The notes beneath the pieces are model-generated. The model was not told where the DNA came from and searched no databases. It saw only the letters and a program-made list of their open reading frames with translations. DNA of 64,000 bases from Acholoe squamosa (lineage: Eukaryota > Annelida > Polychaeta > Phyllodocida > Polynoidae). The translations under genes were made by a program, and so were the position numbers. The stretch lies in NCBI GenBank assembly GCA_949317995.1, contig OX439036.1:24774854-24838853 (forward strand), in the 5' to 3' direction. The number at the start of each line of letters is the position of its first letter. The first letter of the stretch is position 1. Positions 12,517 through 23,398 of this stretch are shown in pieces.

Positions 12517-15300
12517 TAGGGATGTCATCGATATTCCTAATGTCAAAATATCGGCAACATGGCAATGTTGAATATCGTATCAGCATCGTCATAATATTGA
12601 TATATAATGAGCAACTTTCCCAACTTTTCATATTTCTCTGATGAAATCCTTGGACAGAACAGATAAATATGGACATACATGTATTTGGTATCACATCAAA
12701 GCCTATGACATCAGCAATGCAATGGGATAAATATTACTTGATACTTGATTTATTGTTACTTAAAGTTAGTACTTCTCAAAATGGGAATTTCAAATTCTTG
12801 CTTAAATCTGTTCCAAACACTTTATTGATTTCATATTAAAAGGGTGAGTAATGATAAAATGTGATCCATGGGCAGAAAAGGGTCAGGCTTGGGGAACCAT
12901 AATATTCAGTTTCAGGCTTCCTCCAGTGCATTTCTAATAGTTGCAACTTAATTTGTGCCCTCCAAAATGTGCACCTTACACTGTAAAAAATGTGTTTAGA
13001 TCCTAAACACATTTCTAAACACTTTTTTGCAACTACTTTTTAAACACTATATCTTAAACACTTTTGCTAAAGTGTTTAGGATTGCCAAGTATTTAGACAT
13101 TTTAAGTGTTTATCACAGAAAGTGTTGATATGTCAAATGTGTTTAGTAATCATAAGGTGTGTAGACACTAAGGTGTTCAGGAAAATCACTGTTTAGATAG
13201 ATATATGTTAAGATCTGTTAAGTGTTTATATCAACAATGTGTTTAGGACTAAAGGATGTCTCTCAGCAGGTTCAGAACTTTGGATCAATGTTGAAAGCTG
13301 GTTTATTGATATTGATTATCCAGTCATCAACATTGATTCAATGTTCTATGCCCACAAGTCTTGAGATTAAGTCAAAACGAGTCCAAGCACTGTGATGGAC
13401 AGAGTTATCTGGACCAGGTTGTATGTATTAATCTCTACCACCATAAAATGGGTGTTTACCATGGGTCACATTGAAATTGTGGTAATGGGAGGGTAAATTT
13501 GTAAACATTTCTTTTACAAATTCATTCTAAGATGAAGTGCCAATGCTAGGTCCTATCAAGTTGTTGTGTATTATCAATACTATACTTTATTCAGGCATTT
13601 GTGTCTATTAGAATAATATGGTTGTACCATTATGAGCATCCCCTGCCACCTAGTGAGTTGGATTGGAACCAAACATTTAAACACTTGTGTTTAATGTCTA
13701 AACACTTGACGTCAGTGTGTTTAAATTCTAAACATATCATGAATAACTCAACATTTTTTCTTAAAATGTGTTTAAGTGTTTAGAAAAAAGTGTATAAATG
13801 CTGATAAGTGTTTATTCTAATGAAAGTGTTTAGCAAAACAGGTGTTTAGCAGGAAAACTGTTTGAGGGCTAAACACATTTTTTACAGTGTAGGCTTAAAT
13901 CAATCAATAACATTAAGATTTTAATGGAAATACTGAAAATAGGGATGATTCAAGTGTTCAGTTGAGTAATAATAGGCTATTTGAACATCACGTCAGGTTT
14001 TAGAGAAGATTTTTTTTCTAAACCCAATCATCGGATATACTAACTTTAATGCATTCAAAAAATAAGCTTTCTGTCTGCTTAGAAATGGGTTTAAGTCAAA
14101 CAGATTGATAAAGCTCTTTCTTATATATTCATCTTCATACCTTCCCTCCCATGCTAGACAATCTATACCAGTGATAGCATAACTAGAGGGAGTAGGTTGC
14201 TAATCAGTGTTAGAATGCTTATTAGGTAAAATATAGTTGTAAATAAATTCCTATATTAAAGCATATATATGAGACATTCAATCATGTGCACGTTAAAATG
14301 GCTCTGAAAATAAATATACATTGCTTGAACTATTTTCAACAAACACAGCTCAAAAGAGAAAGCCTATGGCAGACAGCTCGGGTGGGACCTTCCCCTACAT
14401 ACTCCATGAGCACCTTGGCGCCATGCCGGTCTTCTGCCCTGGGCTCCGATCGTCTTCCTGTAGGCCTAGTCGCCATTTTGGTTTTTTTTCTCACCATGGC
14501 TGGCAAAAAATGATGTTTAGGCCTTAAAGAGGTGCCTATACTATCACTGTATCAAATAGGACAGCTCAAATCGCTTTTACTAGCCTGCTACAAAGCCATT
14601 TCGATGCTATGTGTACTCCTCTAACCCCACCCATCCGCCATGATTGTACTGTCTTTGCCTCTTTGTGAACAAAATGTGTTCAAAGTTTCAATCTCTAAGC
14701 ATAGACCTACGGTATAGGTGTTTGGGGCCAGCCTGCACCAACTCTCGTCAGTTCTTGCAATATGCAGGAGATATTGCGATACTTCAACCGATCTTAATCC
14801 AAGCGTCTTCCCTGGGCAAATTTATAACTTCTTTACCTTTTTTGTATAATAATACACTCTTTTGCAAAGAAATATAGGGTTTAAAATGAAGGCCATTATG
14901 TTCCCCTTCGATTCCACATAATTAGAATAGGGGATGGTTAATTACTTTTAAGGTGGATTGAAAAATCTATACATCAAGCTCCCCTATATGGTGTCATGGC
15001 TTTTTGGGCGATACCAGAAATGCGGCTGTGCCGCATTAATTATGATGGTCTAGAGTGTATCTCCAAAGATATTCTTTCCTATGCGTTCTTTTTCTACAAT
15101 TGCTATATACCTGAGCCAGTGAATTGAACCATTGATGATTGACTTCTTCCCCTCCACTTAATATAGTTACTTATTTATACCAACATTGTAGTGCACATAC
15201 ACTTTTAAAAAGTATCAAAATATCGCAATAAATCGCAATATTGAGACAGAAAATTGCGATAATCCCCATCGGAAAAAAGTGGTTGTCAATGACATCCCTA
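12517..15300. mobile_element. hAT-type transposon, 2.8 kb, with nested insertion
   Basis: The left end reads TAGGGATGTCATCGATATT; the right end, read inward, reads TAGGGATGTCATTGACAA. Both flanks have the 8-bp duplication GCATATGT (12509-12516 and 15301-15308), which is perfect. The superfamily call is therefore strong. At 2784 bp it is long enough for an autonomous element, but about 0.9 kb is a later insertion (12979-13889). I see no hAT transposase (no BED finger or dimerisation domain) in the remaining open frames. It is best read as a non-autonomous or internally replaced copy. Confidence 0.85.
12979..13889. mobile_element. TA-flanked non-autonomous DNA transposon with TAAACAC subterminal arrays
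   Basis: The ends are CACTGTAAAAAATGTGTTTAG and its exact reverse complement, each next to a TA that is the likely target duplication. Both subterminal regions are packed with TAAACACTT/GTGTTTAG words in both orientations, while the middle (about 13250-13650) lacks them. No coding sequence is seen. TA duplication fits Tc1/mariner-like or other TA-specific superfamilies; CACTG ends do not settle which. It lies inside the 2.8-kb hAT and is therefore younger than that insertion. Confidence 0.8.
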
Positions 15301-15308
15301 GCATATGT

Positions 15309-18300
15309 ATCACATATTTTGGAATGGCTCTTTTTATTTTTGTATCTTTTGACACACAATGGACATTAGAGTAAAACATTCAGTAGTTCCAGGCCTCGTG
15401 TTATATACATTACCTGTATGTAAAAGAAGAATACTTTATAGGCCCATATCCCAAGTGAACCACGACCCTGGATTCCCTAGATAGCAAAGACCCTGGAGTT
15501 TAAATTGAAAATGGGATGTCTGTGACGGTGGTTAGGGAGATGTCGTGATGTGGATAATGAGATGTTCTGGTCATTAGACTATGGAGCAATCTAGGGGATG
15601 GGTTCTCATTATATCGTTCCTTGGAGCAATGGGTAATTGTAACGTTGGATGATCCGCTACGTTGATAGAGAGATGTCACGGCGAAGTGATGTTTTGGAAA
15701 GTTTGAACTCAGACCACCCACAAAAAAAGTTTCTCATTACCAAACTGTTAAAAGTCTTACAAGGATTTCTTTCCTCATTTTAAGATTGACTAAGTGAGTG
15801 GTCCCTTATCTGACAATTCGTGGTGGTGTTAGGTGAAGGACACACTCTCTAGATCTAAAGCACTGAAAACAACACACAGAAAATGAATCTATTGGAAGTG
15901 GTTAACTTGAAATATAAATGGCATTTATATGAAAGAAAAAGTTTCTGCTTTTTTTGTGTGTTTGGAGTGGCCCCATATGATAAATAGACGCCCGGCTGGA
16001 CCCAGTCTCACATGTATGGTACATAGGAGCCTTATAAGGTCATACTGATGTTATTGAATAAAATATAGGAATGGGGAAAGTTGTGTTGTGATTTAACATG
16101 CCATGCTATTTAAACCACAGAATGTCTGTGTAGAACCAAGAAGGAATTACACAAACACCATCCTCATGTCCCGTTGGATGGATGAGACTATAATACAGGT
16201 GGTGGATTTAGTGGAGGCGACCAGGGATGGGAACTGGGGTGGCGGATATAGCTATATGGCATCGTCATAAAAGTGGAATTCGGCGGGCGGGGTGGTGGGG
16301 TCTGGGGCCCCTTGAAGCCCGAGGCGGGCGTCAAACAAGTCAGCTATGTCAGGTGTGTGTGGAATGGACAAGTCCCGGCCCGCCCATTGTAAGGAGGAGA
16401 GGTTGCCCCTCCTACCCCTCCACCACCACTACACCGCAATGTGTGCATTCCTCCCTCTTGTTTGCTGCTAGCACCACTATCAGATATGCCAACATTTCAA
16501 CAACAACTCGCTCTAATACCCCCTACAATCTACTCTGATATCTTCCTATGTAGGACCTATATCTGACCTTGATGAGGTCAGGACAAGCCTGTGTGTCTAT
16601 TAGATACCACTGGGCTCCAATGTGGTCCTGGAGCCAGTTTTTATCATTATTTTATCTCTAGATAGGTTTCATTAAAGGTGTATCCTGAATTCTTCACCTA
16701 GCATGTGAACTCTACCACTTCAATTACCGGCCCCTTAAGGACAAGGGCTACAGGTGACACACAAATTGATTGACAAAGGATTTCCTTGTAACTTGAAATA
16801 TTTCTTCTTTAGATGATGTATAATTGAAAAGTGAAATAAAAAGTTGGGATAGCAATACTACTTTCTTAGGTAGGAGCCATCTTTTGTAGGATTCTTAAGG
16901 ATTGAGCTGAATGGGCCATTACCTAGTGAGGTGTGATTTTAGAGGGATTTTGGTGAATAATTCCTAAACTGGACAAACATTTTTTTTCAAAATCTACAAT
17001 TATGTCTATTGACATGTGTTAATCAATATAGAAATATAAAATCATAGGGTTCCAATGCTTCTTTTTGCACAAGGTGAGTGTGTGTGAAAGGGTTTAGGGT
17101 ACCCCAATGCATAAGCCTATGGAGTACAGTCAGAGGGGGTAGAGGGGGTGTAACAGTCTCTTTGAAAAGTTTCTCCAAGCTTAATGAAAATGCTCATTTA
17201 TATTAAAAGACATAACTTTTGAACTAATAATGATAGAAACTTGCTTTAAAAACTGGCAAATACCTCTAAATGAGCTAAATGCATTAGTTCCCCCAACGGC
17301 CACTAGGCGCCTGGCGCTCTCGTCCTTAATTAAAGTGCGCAGTGTGGAGCCCCAGACACCCCTTGTGCACCTGTGTGGGTGGGATTCATCCAGGGTAGGC
17401 AGCACAGAGATGTTTTGGTGCTGTTTTGATCAGTCTTGTTCATCCTGTCTATAGGGGAAAGTCACAAGCTATATTTCAAAGAAATCTCAATGAGAAAAGA
17501 AAAAGGGAGCGGCGTATCCAGGCAAGCGGCTTTTATACTTATATGTATGTCTATATAGTTGTCCTATGCCCTGGAACAGGCCCACTTCGTCTTATCTACC
17601 CATGACCGAGCACTTTCATGACAGGACATTTGTAAATAACCAGGAAATAAAAGGTCACCTTTTTTATAGACGAAATATAATTGCTCATTGACCTTATTTC
17701 ATAGTTACTTATTCGAGTTGTCCTTTTGTTTACATTCATATTTTGATGTGGAGAGTGCTTGTGCCCTGGGCCGAATTGTTAGGCTTTGCCTTGCTTGGTA
17801 GAATGACGTCAAAGGGCATCATAAGTTGCTATAATGATGTATGTAGAGTCTGTCCCTATATAGAGTGTCACATCAGGTTTCTAATATATCATATGTCAAG
17901 GGCAGGGAGGATCACAAGTACTTTCACAGCTATAGCAGGCTCTCAACCACCCCTCATCCTCCCTTCACACAATTGGCTAATTTCAATTCATATAAAGTCC
18001 ATACTTGGTTAGCCCCCTAAGGGTGTGACAGAAGTGGTTTGATTTCTACAGGTCACAGTGAAAGATCAACTCTCAGTGCTGGAGTTAGATATGGTAGGGG
18101 TGCTTTAGTAGCTGTGGGAACATCAGGATATAGGAAGGTAGACTATAGTGTATAAAAAGGGGCCACAGGTAGGATAGAGTGGTGGAGAGGAGGGGAAGGG
18201 TTAGCACTGGGGGCGTTGTTATGGCTAGGATCACACATCCCCTTTCTGGTAGACATCCTGGGTAGAACACCAATCAAGACATTCCTCAGTGAAAAGTCAG

Positions 18301-19210
18301 CATATAAAAGCTACCATCCATGGCTTACCTACAGCCTCTGATGAGATTTAAAAAGACCTATATGCCATATATTAAGGGCCAGACACCATAAGGGCCTTGA
18401 ACTCATAGGACCCTTACGGGTCGCTCCATGGAGGCCGACATGTCCCATGCGCTATTTACCCCATAACCCTGTACTCATGTGTATCATGATATCAAATCAA
18501 GTCGTCTATTCAATATTTGGATTCGTTCAGGACGACTTGTCTGAGCCTGAGGATGTTTGAGGTGGACTTGTTAAGTCTTGTAGACCCAGTCATTAAAATA
18601 GACGTACCGTTAGGAATCAGTAAGAGTCAAGACCCATCCAATTGGTCGACCATTTTGAATGTTGCTTGTTATGGCTGATCCCACTGATAAGCGATATTAA
18701 ATGAAAGGTACCTTGTCCCTTAAATCACATACTTCCACTGACAACCTGGTCCCCATATCAGTGTCTATCACCAGAATTAGACACTGAATTAGAATCTCAC
18801 CAGTACTAGATCAAGTAATGGCTGCTACATTTGGATAATTTGGTTTACCCCTATATTCAGCCCCCCCCCCCCCTCTACCTATTACACCTTTAAAAAAACA
18901 TCGCCGATGCATGTTTCCAGATTAGCCATAGACCTGTTAAACACGTATAGCATACACGAATGATGAAGTGGATAGGTCGGTTTAGGTCAACACCCTGTTG
19001 CCTTAGGGAGGAGAAGACCTATACATTTGTACTTGGTAACACTGATATGAACGCCATGTAAACAGTGATATATTAGAAGACTAGATTTAAGTGTGATTTC
19101 CTTTTCGTTCCTTGACAATATAATAACAGATTTGATCAAAACATATCAAAAAATTTATTGTTGTCAATTTGTTTCTTTCCATGTATTCTGCATTTTCGTG
19201 TGGACTTCAG
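15309..19210. other. Presumed upstream intron or 5' flank of the receptor kinase gene
   Basis: No immunoglobulin-domain or signal-peptide exon could be recognised here. If the gene resembles Drosophila Nrk, which as far as I know lacks Ig domains, few upstream exons are expected. If it resembles vertebrate MuSK, the Ig exons must lie further 5' or outside the window. A long C-run occurs near 18861. Confidence 0.35.
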
Positions 19211-19220
19211 ATGATGCCAA
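19211..19220 (+). CDS. MUSK: Probable 10-nt microexon of the MuSK/Nrk gene
   Basis: The ten bases ATGATGCCAA sit between a perfect acceptor (ttcag) and a perfect donor (gtaagt). The next exon needs two carried-over bases, and this microexon supplies AA, making an AAA lysine codon at the junction. The product there would read D-A-K-P-S-G-Y-C just before the Frizzled domain. Phase and splice sites fit; RNA evidence is lacking. Confidence 0.45.
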
Positions 19221-22200
19221 GTAAGTAGTTGTTGAGGTCATTCAGGATTATGATTATTAAATGAGAGAAAGCAAGTATGAAATCATAATTATTCAATGTA
19301 AGGTGTCAGGGAGCCGTTTTGACCAATTCTTTTTTTTTTACCAGATGGAAGACATATGTCTCTTAATTTAAAGGACGTATTGCCACTATGGTGTGTAATA
19401 AGTTGTATCCTAACGAGATAGTGTGTCTGTGGGTAACGATTTGGGAGTATTTCAAAACAGTATTAACATTATTGGAAGTCAATGCAAATTTGGCTGCATT
19501 CATGTGTGTATAGCTATAACCATCCTCGGTCCACGTCTATCTGACCAGTGGAAATAGAAAATGTAGAACGGTAAGTCGGGCTTGATGGATCGAGCCTGAT
19601 TTTAGGGCTAGAGTTGATATTCACCGTGCATTTTGTACCTTTTCTGCAGACCTTCTGGCTACTGCGCGCCCTACAATGGCACGGTGTGTTCACCATACGT
19701 AGGTAGCCGGACTGTGTTCTTCAGTGCCTCTTTCACCAACCCAGCACAGCAAAATGAGCAGATCGTTCTCGGCCTCATGGAGGACATGATGGAGACGTTT
19801 GACACATTTTGTCGTCTGCCCGCAGAGCGTCTGCTCTGTCACTACGCCTTCCCCGACTGTGATATGTCACGTGGCTTCGCCGCACCAAAACCTCTGTGTC
19901 GGTAAGTGGGTGTATTTGAAATACCTGGCCTTAACGTATGACACAGATTAACAAAAAAAATCATTGATAATAGTTGTGTAGGAACTGTAAAATTTCAAGA
20001 AAGAATTATAACGTTTTGAATCGCTATTTGACTTCATTGGTTGTGTTATCAGTGTTCAATGCATATGAAAAATATAATAATGATCGCTGACAATGTCTTC
20101 ATGTAAGATGTCTAACATGCTGCGCAATGGTCAGAGTCCAACTTTTGATTAAAATAGTCTGCAGTCTCTAAGAGCTTAAGTCATTTTTATTTAGTTTCAA
20201 TATTTATGGTATATGGTAATTAGAGTTAAACTTGGTTAATAAACCACTAATTTTAGCCCGAAAAACTAGTTGTAACCAAGCTAGATTTGTAGGCCTATGG
20301 CAATGGTACAAATATTCCCCTGCAAATATGTGGTTCTTATTATCACATTTCGCTGTATTTTGATTCTAGATGAGATTAAAATTGTTTGATTGTAAAAGTA
20401 CAATTTCTACATTATACAGGGAGAACTGCATGGCTGTGAAAGATTTGTTCTGTCTGGAGGAGTGGCTGAAGATTGAGGAAAACAAGAGGCAAGGCATCTT
20501 CTTCAAGAGCCGTGGCCATTTCCGTCTACCAAACTGCTCTGCACTGCCAAGTTTACACGACTCAAAACCGAGTTGCTCCACTGCCAATCTATTCAACATA
20601 TCACCAGAGAAACTTACATGTAAGTTTTTTCAATGTGGCATATGTGTACAATTTATTTTGTGATGGTTATTTTCACATGTACAATATGCTAAGCATGAAG
20701 GGAATTTTGATTACCTATAGAAACCAATATAGCCACCGAGTATTAAAGAAAAACTCTACCCTATTTTCATGATGGCTTATTTTGATGGTCTTTTAGTCAA
20801 ATAAAAAGATGCTCTGCAATAGCATGTATACCGAGGTAGCGGATTGTCCAATGGGCGTAGCCATTGTTGAAGCTGATTACCAGCGGATACCATGTATCAG
20901 ATGGATACCTACTGCCTCCCGAGAGGACCGCAGTGAATAGTTGGTGTTACTTCATTGGCTAATAATTAAACCAGTTAAGTCGGTATATAATATCCTCTTT
21001 CTTTTATTTTTGTAAATAGAACACATTTTGCAACACCTTCCTTTTATAAACAATGTAGCACCTGATGCATTTTGGCTATCGTGATGTTATCAGTTGCATC
21101 AGATAAACCTGCTGCTCTCCTCTACATACATGTATTTGAGAAACCATGCCAGATTTTTCTTCTTTTTTTTTTTACTTAAACTTTAAAGACCAGCAAATAA
21201 CGCTATCATGAAAATAGGGTAGGGGTTTTCTTAAGATAATCATATCATTTTAACATGTAGTAAAGGGTACCCTATCATTTTGCACACTGCACCATAGCAA
21301 CACTGTAATCATGACTGATAAAAAGGATACGGTTAGTGGATAAATGGTATGAATTATACATAAATACATGTTATTTTTAAATAGGTCACTATAATTACAT
21401 GACATCTCCCAGATAGTAAAAGAGGAAAACATACAACGCAATACATTTAATCTGATATTAATATCTAAGGTCTGTATTTGCAGTTGCACATCTATCATAC
21501 CTACCTTTCTATTCTTTGATAACAGATGACTGCTACCGTGACAGTGGTAGCCTGTATTCTGGCATAGTTAACGTCACCAAGGAAGGCTTGGCCTGCCAGC
21601 CGTGGGCGGCACAGTCACCCCACCCACACCTGAGGTCTCCTGAGGTGTTCCCCATCCTGGAGGAGAGTGGTAACTCCTGTAGGAACCCTGGAGGGGAGGA
21701 GAGCGCCCCCTGGTGCTATACTGTGGATAAAAACACTAGGTGGCAGCTGTGTGCTGTACCGCCGTGTGGTAAGTAGAAAGTTTTCTGATTGTCTGAATTC
21801 AGAATTTCATGAGACTGACATGCCTATAGTATAGATTTATCCAAATTTCCTTTGACGGATCAAAGTTAGAGTTTTATAGTATTATTTCACAATGAATTCA
21901 CTGTATTTCTACACAATCACGTACAAAAGATGACATCGTTGCCTGGCCTAATTTCCAACCTTAAAGCTCCGCGTATAAACCGAGGCATATATACCATTTC
22001 AGAGGGTTGCTGCGGCCTATACAAGTTAAGTTGTAGGAATTTGAGGTTGTGCCAAACTTTTCATATCCTTGGTGTTGATTAAAACAAAGTCAGAAACTCA
22101 GGGTGCAGTTACGAGAGGTTTTACATCATTCTATTCTGTCTAGTGTCTAAAAAACATTCTATTTCTTCTGTGCAGCAGGCTCGGACCGGCGGAGTACCGT

Positions 22201-23398
22201 GGGTTCAGCGCCACCCGAGACAGGAGAGAAGGTGGAGGATGAGATCCATGCCCTCAGGGAGCTCTTCTCCCTGGAGACCATCGTCATCATCACCTCTGTC
22301 TCCTGCATCTCTGTCTGCCTCCTCTCCCTTATTGCCGTGCTATGTTATCGTATGTATAGACAAAGTCCACGTATGGATTATAACGCTACCCCACAGGAGG
22401 ATCTAGAGATAGACCTAGATAAGCTGCCCTCCAATGTGTTCTACCATAAGGGGCTGTCTAAAGCCTTCCTTAGTGCCAAACTGGAGAAGCTTGAGTACCC
22501 ACGCAATGATATAGTCTATATCCGAGACATTGGGCAGGGCGCCTTTGGGCGAGTTTTCCAGGCGCGGGCGCCCCGCCTGGTGAGAGGGGAAGACTGGACG
22601 TTAGTGGCTGTTAAGATGCTTAAGGAGGAGGCCACAGATGAGATGCAGAAAGACTTTGAGCGGGAGGCTTCCCTCATGGTGGAATTCAATCACCTCAATA
22701 TAGTTCGCCTTATGGGTGTGTGTGCAGTGGGAAAACCCATGTGTCTACTGTTTGAGTATATGAGTAAAGGGGACCTTAATGAGTTCCTACGTAACTGTAG
22801 TCCAGAGCACTTTATCGTGCGACGGCACAGCAATGGCGCCACGTGTGACGACATGCCCAAACTCGACCACAGCGAGCAGCTCATTATAGCTCGTCAGGTG
22901 GCCGAGGGCATGCTGTACCTGTCTGAACGGGGTTTTGTGCACCGCGACTTGGCCACACGCAACTGTCTGGTGGGCACCGGGCTAACCGTGAAAATCGCAG
23001 ACTTTGGCCTCACCCGAAACATCCACAATGCGGATTACTACATGGGGAGTGAGCATGACGCTATCCCTGTGCGGTGGATGCCCATAGAGACTATCCTTTA
23101 CAACCGCTTTACGACAGAATCTGACGTGTGGTCCTATGGCGTGGTGCTATGGGAGATCTTTAGCTTCGCCCTACAGCCCTATTACGGTATGACGCACGAG
23201 GAAGTGGTACGGTACCTACAGGACTCCAAGATACTCAGCTGTCCGGATAACACCCCGGAGGCTGTGTATGAACTCATGGTACAGTGCTGGAGGAAGTGTC
23301 CCCGGGACCGGCCGCCATTCTCCTCCATCACCAAGACCATCAAACTTATACAAGAGGCTCTTACCAAGACCAACAGGAAAAGGGACCAGCATGCCTAG
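19211..23398 (+). CDS. MUSK: MuSK/Nrk-type receptor tyrosine kinase, 3' part of gene
   Basis: Exons at 19650-19901, 20420-20619, 21526-21768 and 22176-23398 join in phase, with a probable 10-nt microexon at 19211-19220. All introns are GT-AG. They encode a Frizzled cysteine-rich domain, a kringle, a transmembrane helix and a complete tyrosine kinase at the C-terminus. Kinase sequence such as [24 protein letters not shown] and [11 protein letters not shown] matches vertebrate MuSK much better than ROR1/2. MuSK is the muscle receptor for agrin/LRP4 at the neuromuscular junction; Drosophila Nrk is its neural relative. The kringle is kept, as in fish and birds but not mammals. The ligand cannot be inferred here. 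The 5' end of the gene is not identified. Confidence 0.92.
19650..19901 (+). CDS. MUSK: MuSK/Nrk exon: first half of Frizzled domain
   Basis: The exon follows tttctgcag and precedes gtaagt. It encodes the start of the cysteine-rich domain ([11 protein letters not shown], then [17 protein letters not shown], then PKPLCR). Cysteine spacing follows the Frizzled CRD, and the [10 protein letters not shown] stretch parallels AEALLCNHIF in human MuSK. The exon ends after two bases of an arginine codon. Confidence 0.93.
20420..20619 (+). CDS. MUSK: MuSK/Nrk exon: second half of Frizzled domain
   Basis: Acceptor tatacag and donor gtaagt bound the exon. It encodes [16 protein letters not shown], close to human MuSK REYCLAVKELFCAKEW, then [12 protein letters not shown] with the last CRD cysteines. 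It leaves one base for the next exon. Confidence 0.92.
21526..21768 (+). CDS. MUSK: MuSK/Nrk exon: kringle domain
   Basis: The exon (acceptor aacag, donor gtaagt) encodes one kringle of about 80 residues: [42 protein letters not shown], and C-terminal LCAVPPCG. All six kringle cysteines are present. Kringles at this place are shared by ROR, Nrk and non-mammalian MuSK. Confidence 0.93.
22176..23398 (+). CDS. MUSK: MuSK/Nrk exon: transmembrane segment and entire kinase
   Basis: A single exon of about 1.2 kb encodes a short stalk, a transmembrane helix ([20 protein letters not shown]), a juxtamembrane region and the full kinase, ending at TAG 23396-23398. Key motifs are the glycine loop GQGAFGRV, lysine in [15 protein letters not shown] and the activation loop [16 protein letters not shown]. 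The juxtamembrane has SNVFYHK where vertebrate MuSK has the NPMY Dok-7 site, so the NPxY proline is absent. The first of the three activation-loop tyrosines is histidine (RNIHNADYY). Vertebrates split this kinase over more exons. The acceptor is a tandem NAGNAG (cagcag). Confidence 0.95.

Noticed and set aside
17230-17454. Possible upstream exon of the receptor kinase
   Set aside because: An open frame exists, but it has no Ig or other domain and no suitable splice sites in phase.
22690-22884. Open frames antisense or out of frame to the kinase exon
   Set aside because: These are shadows of the kinase coding sequence.
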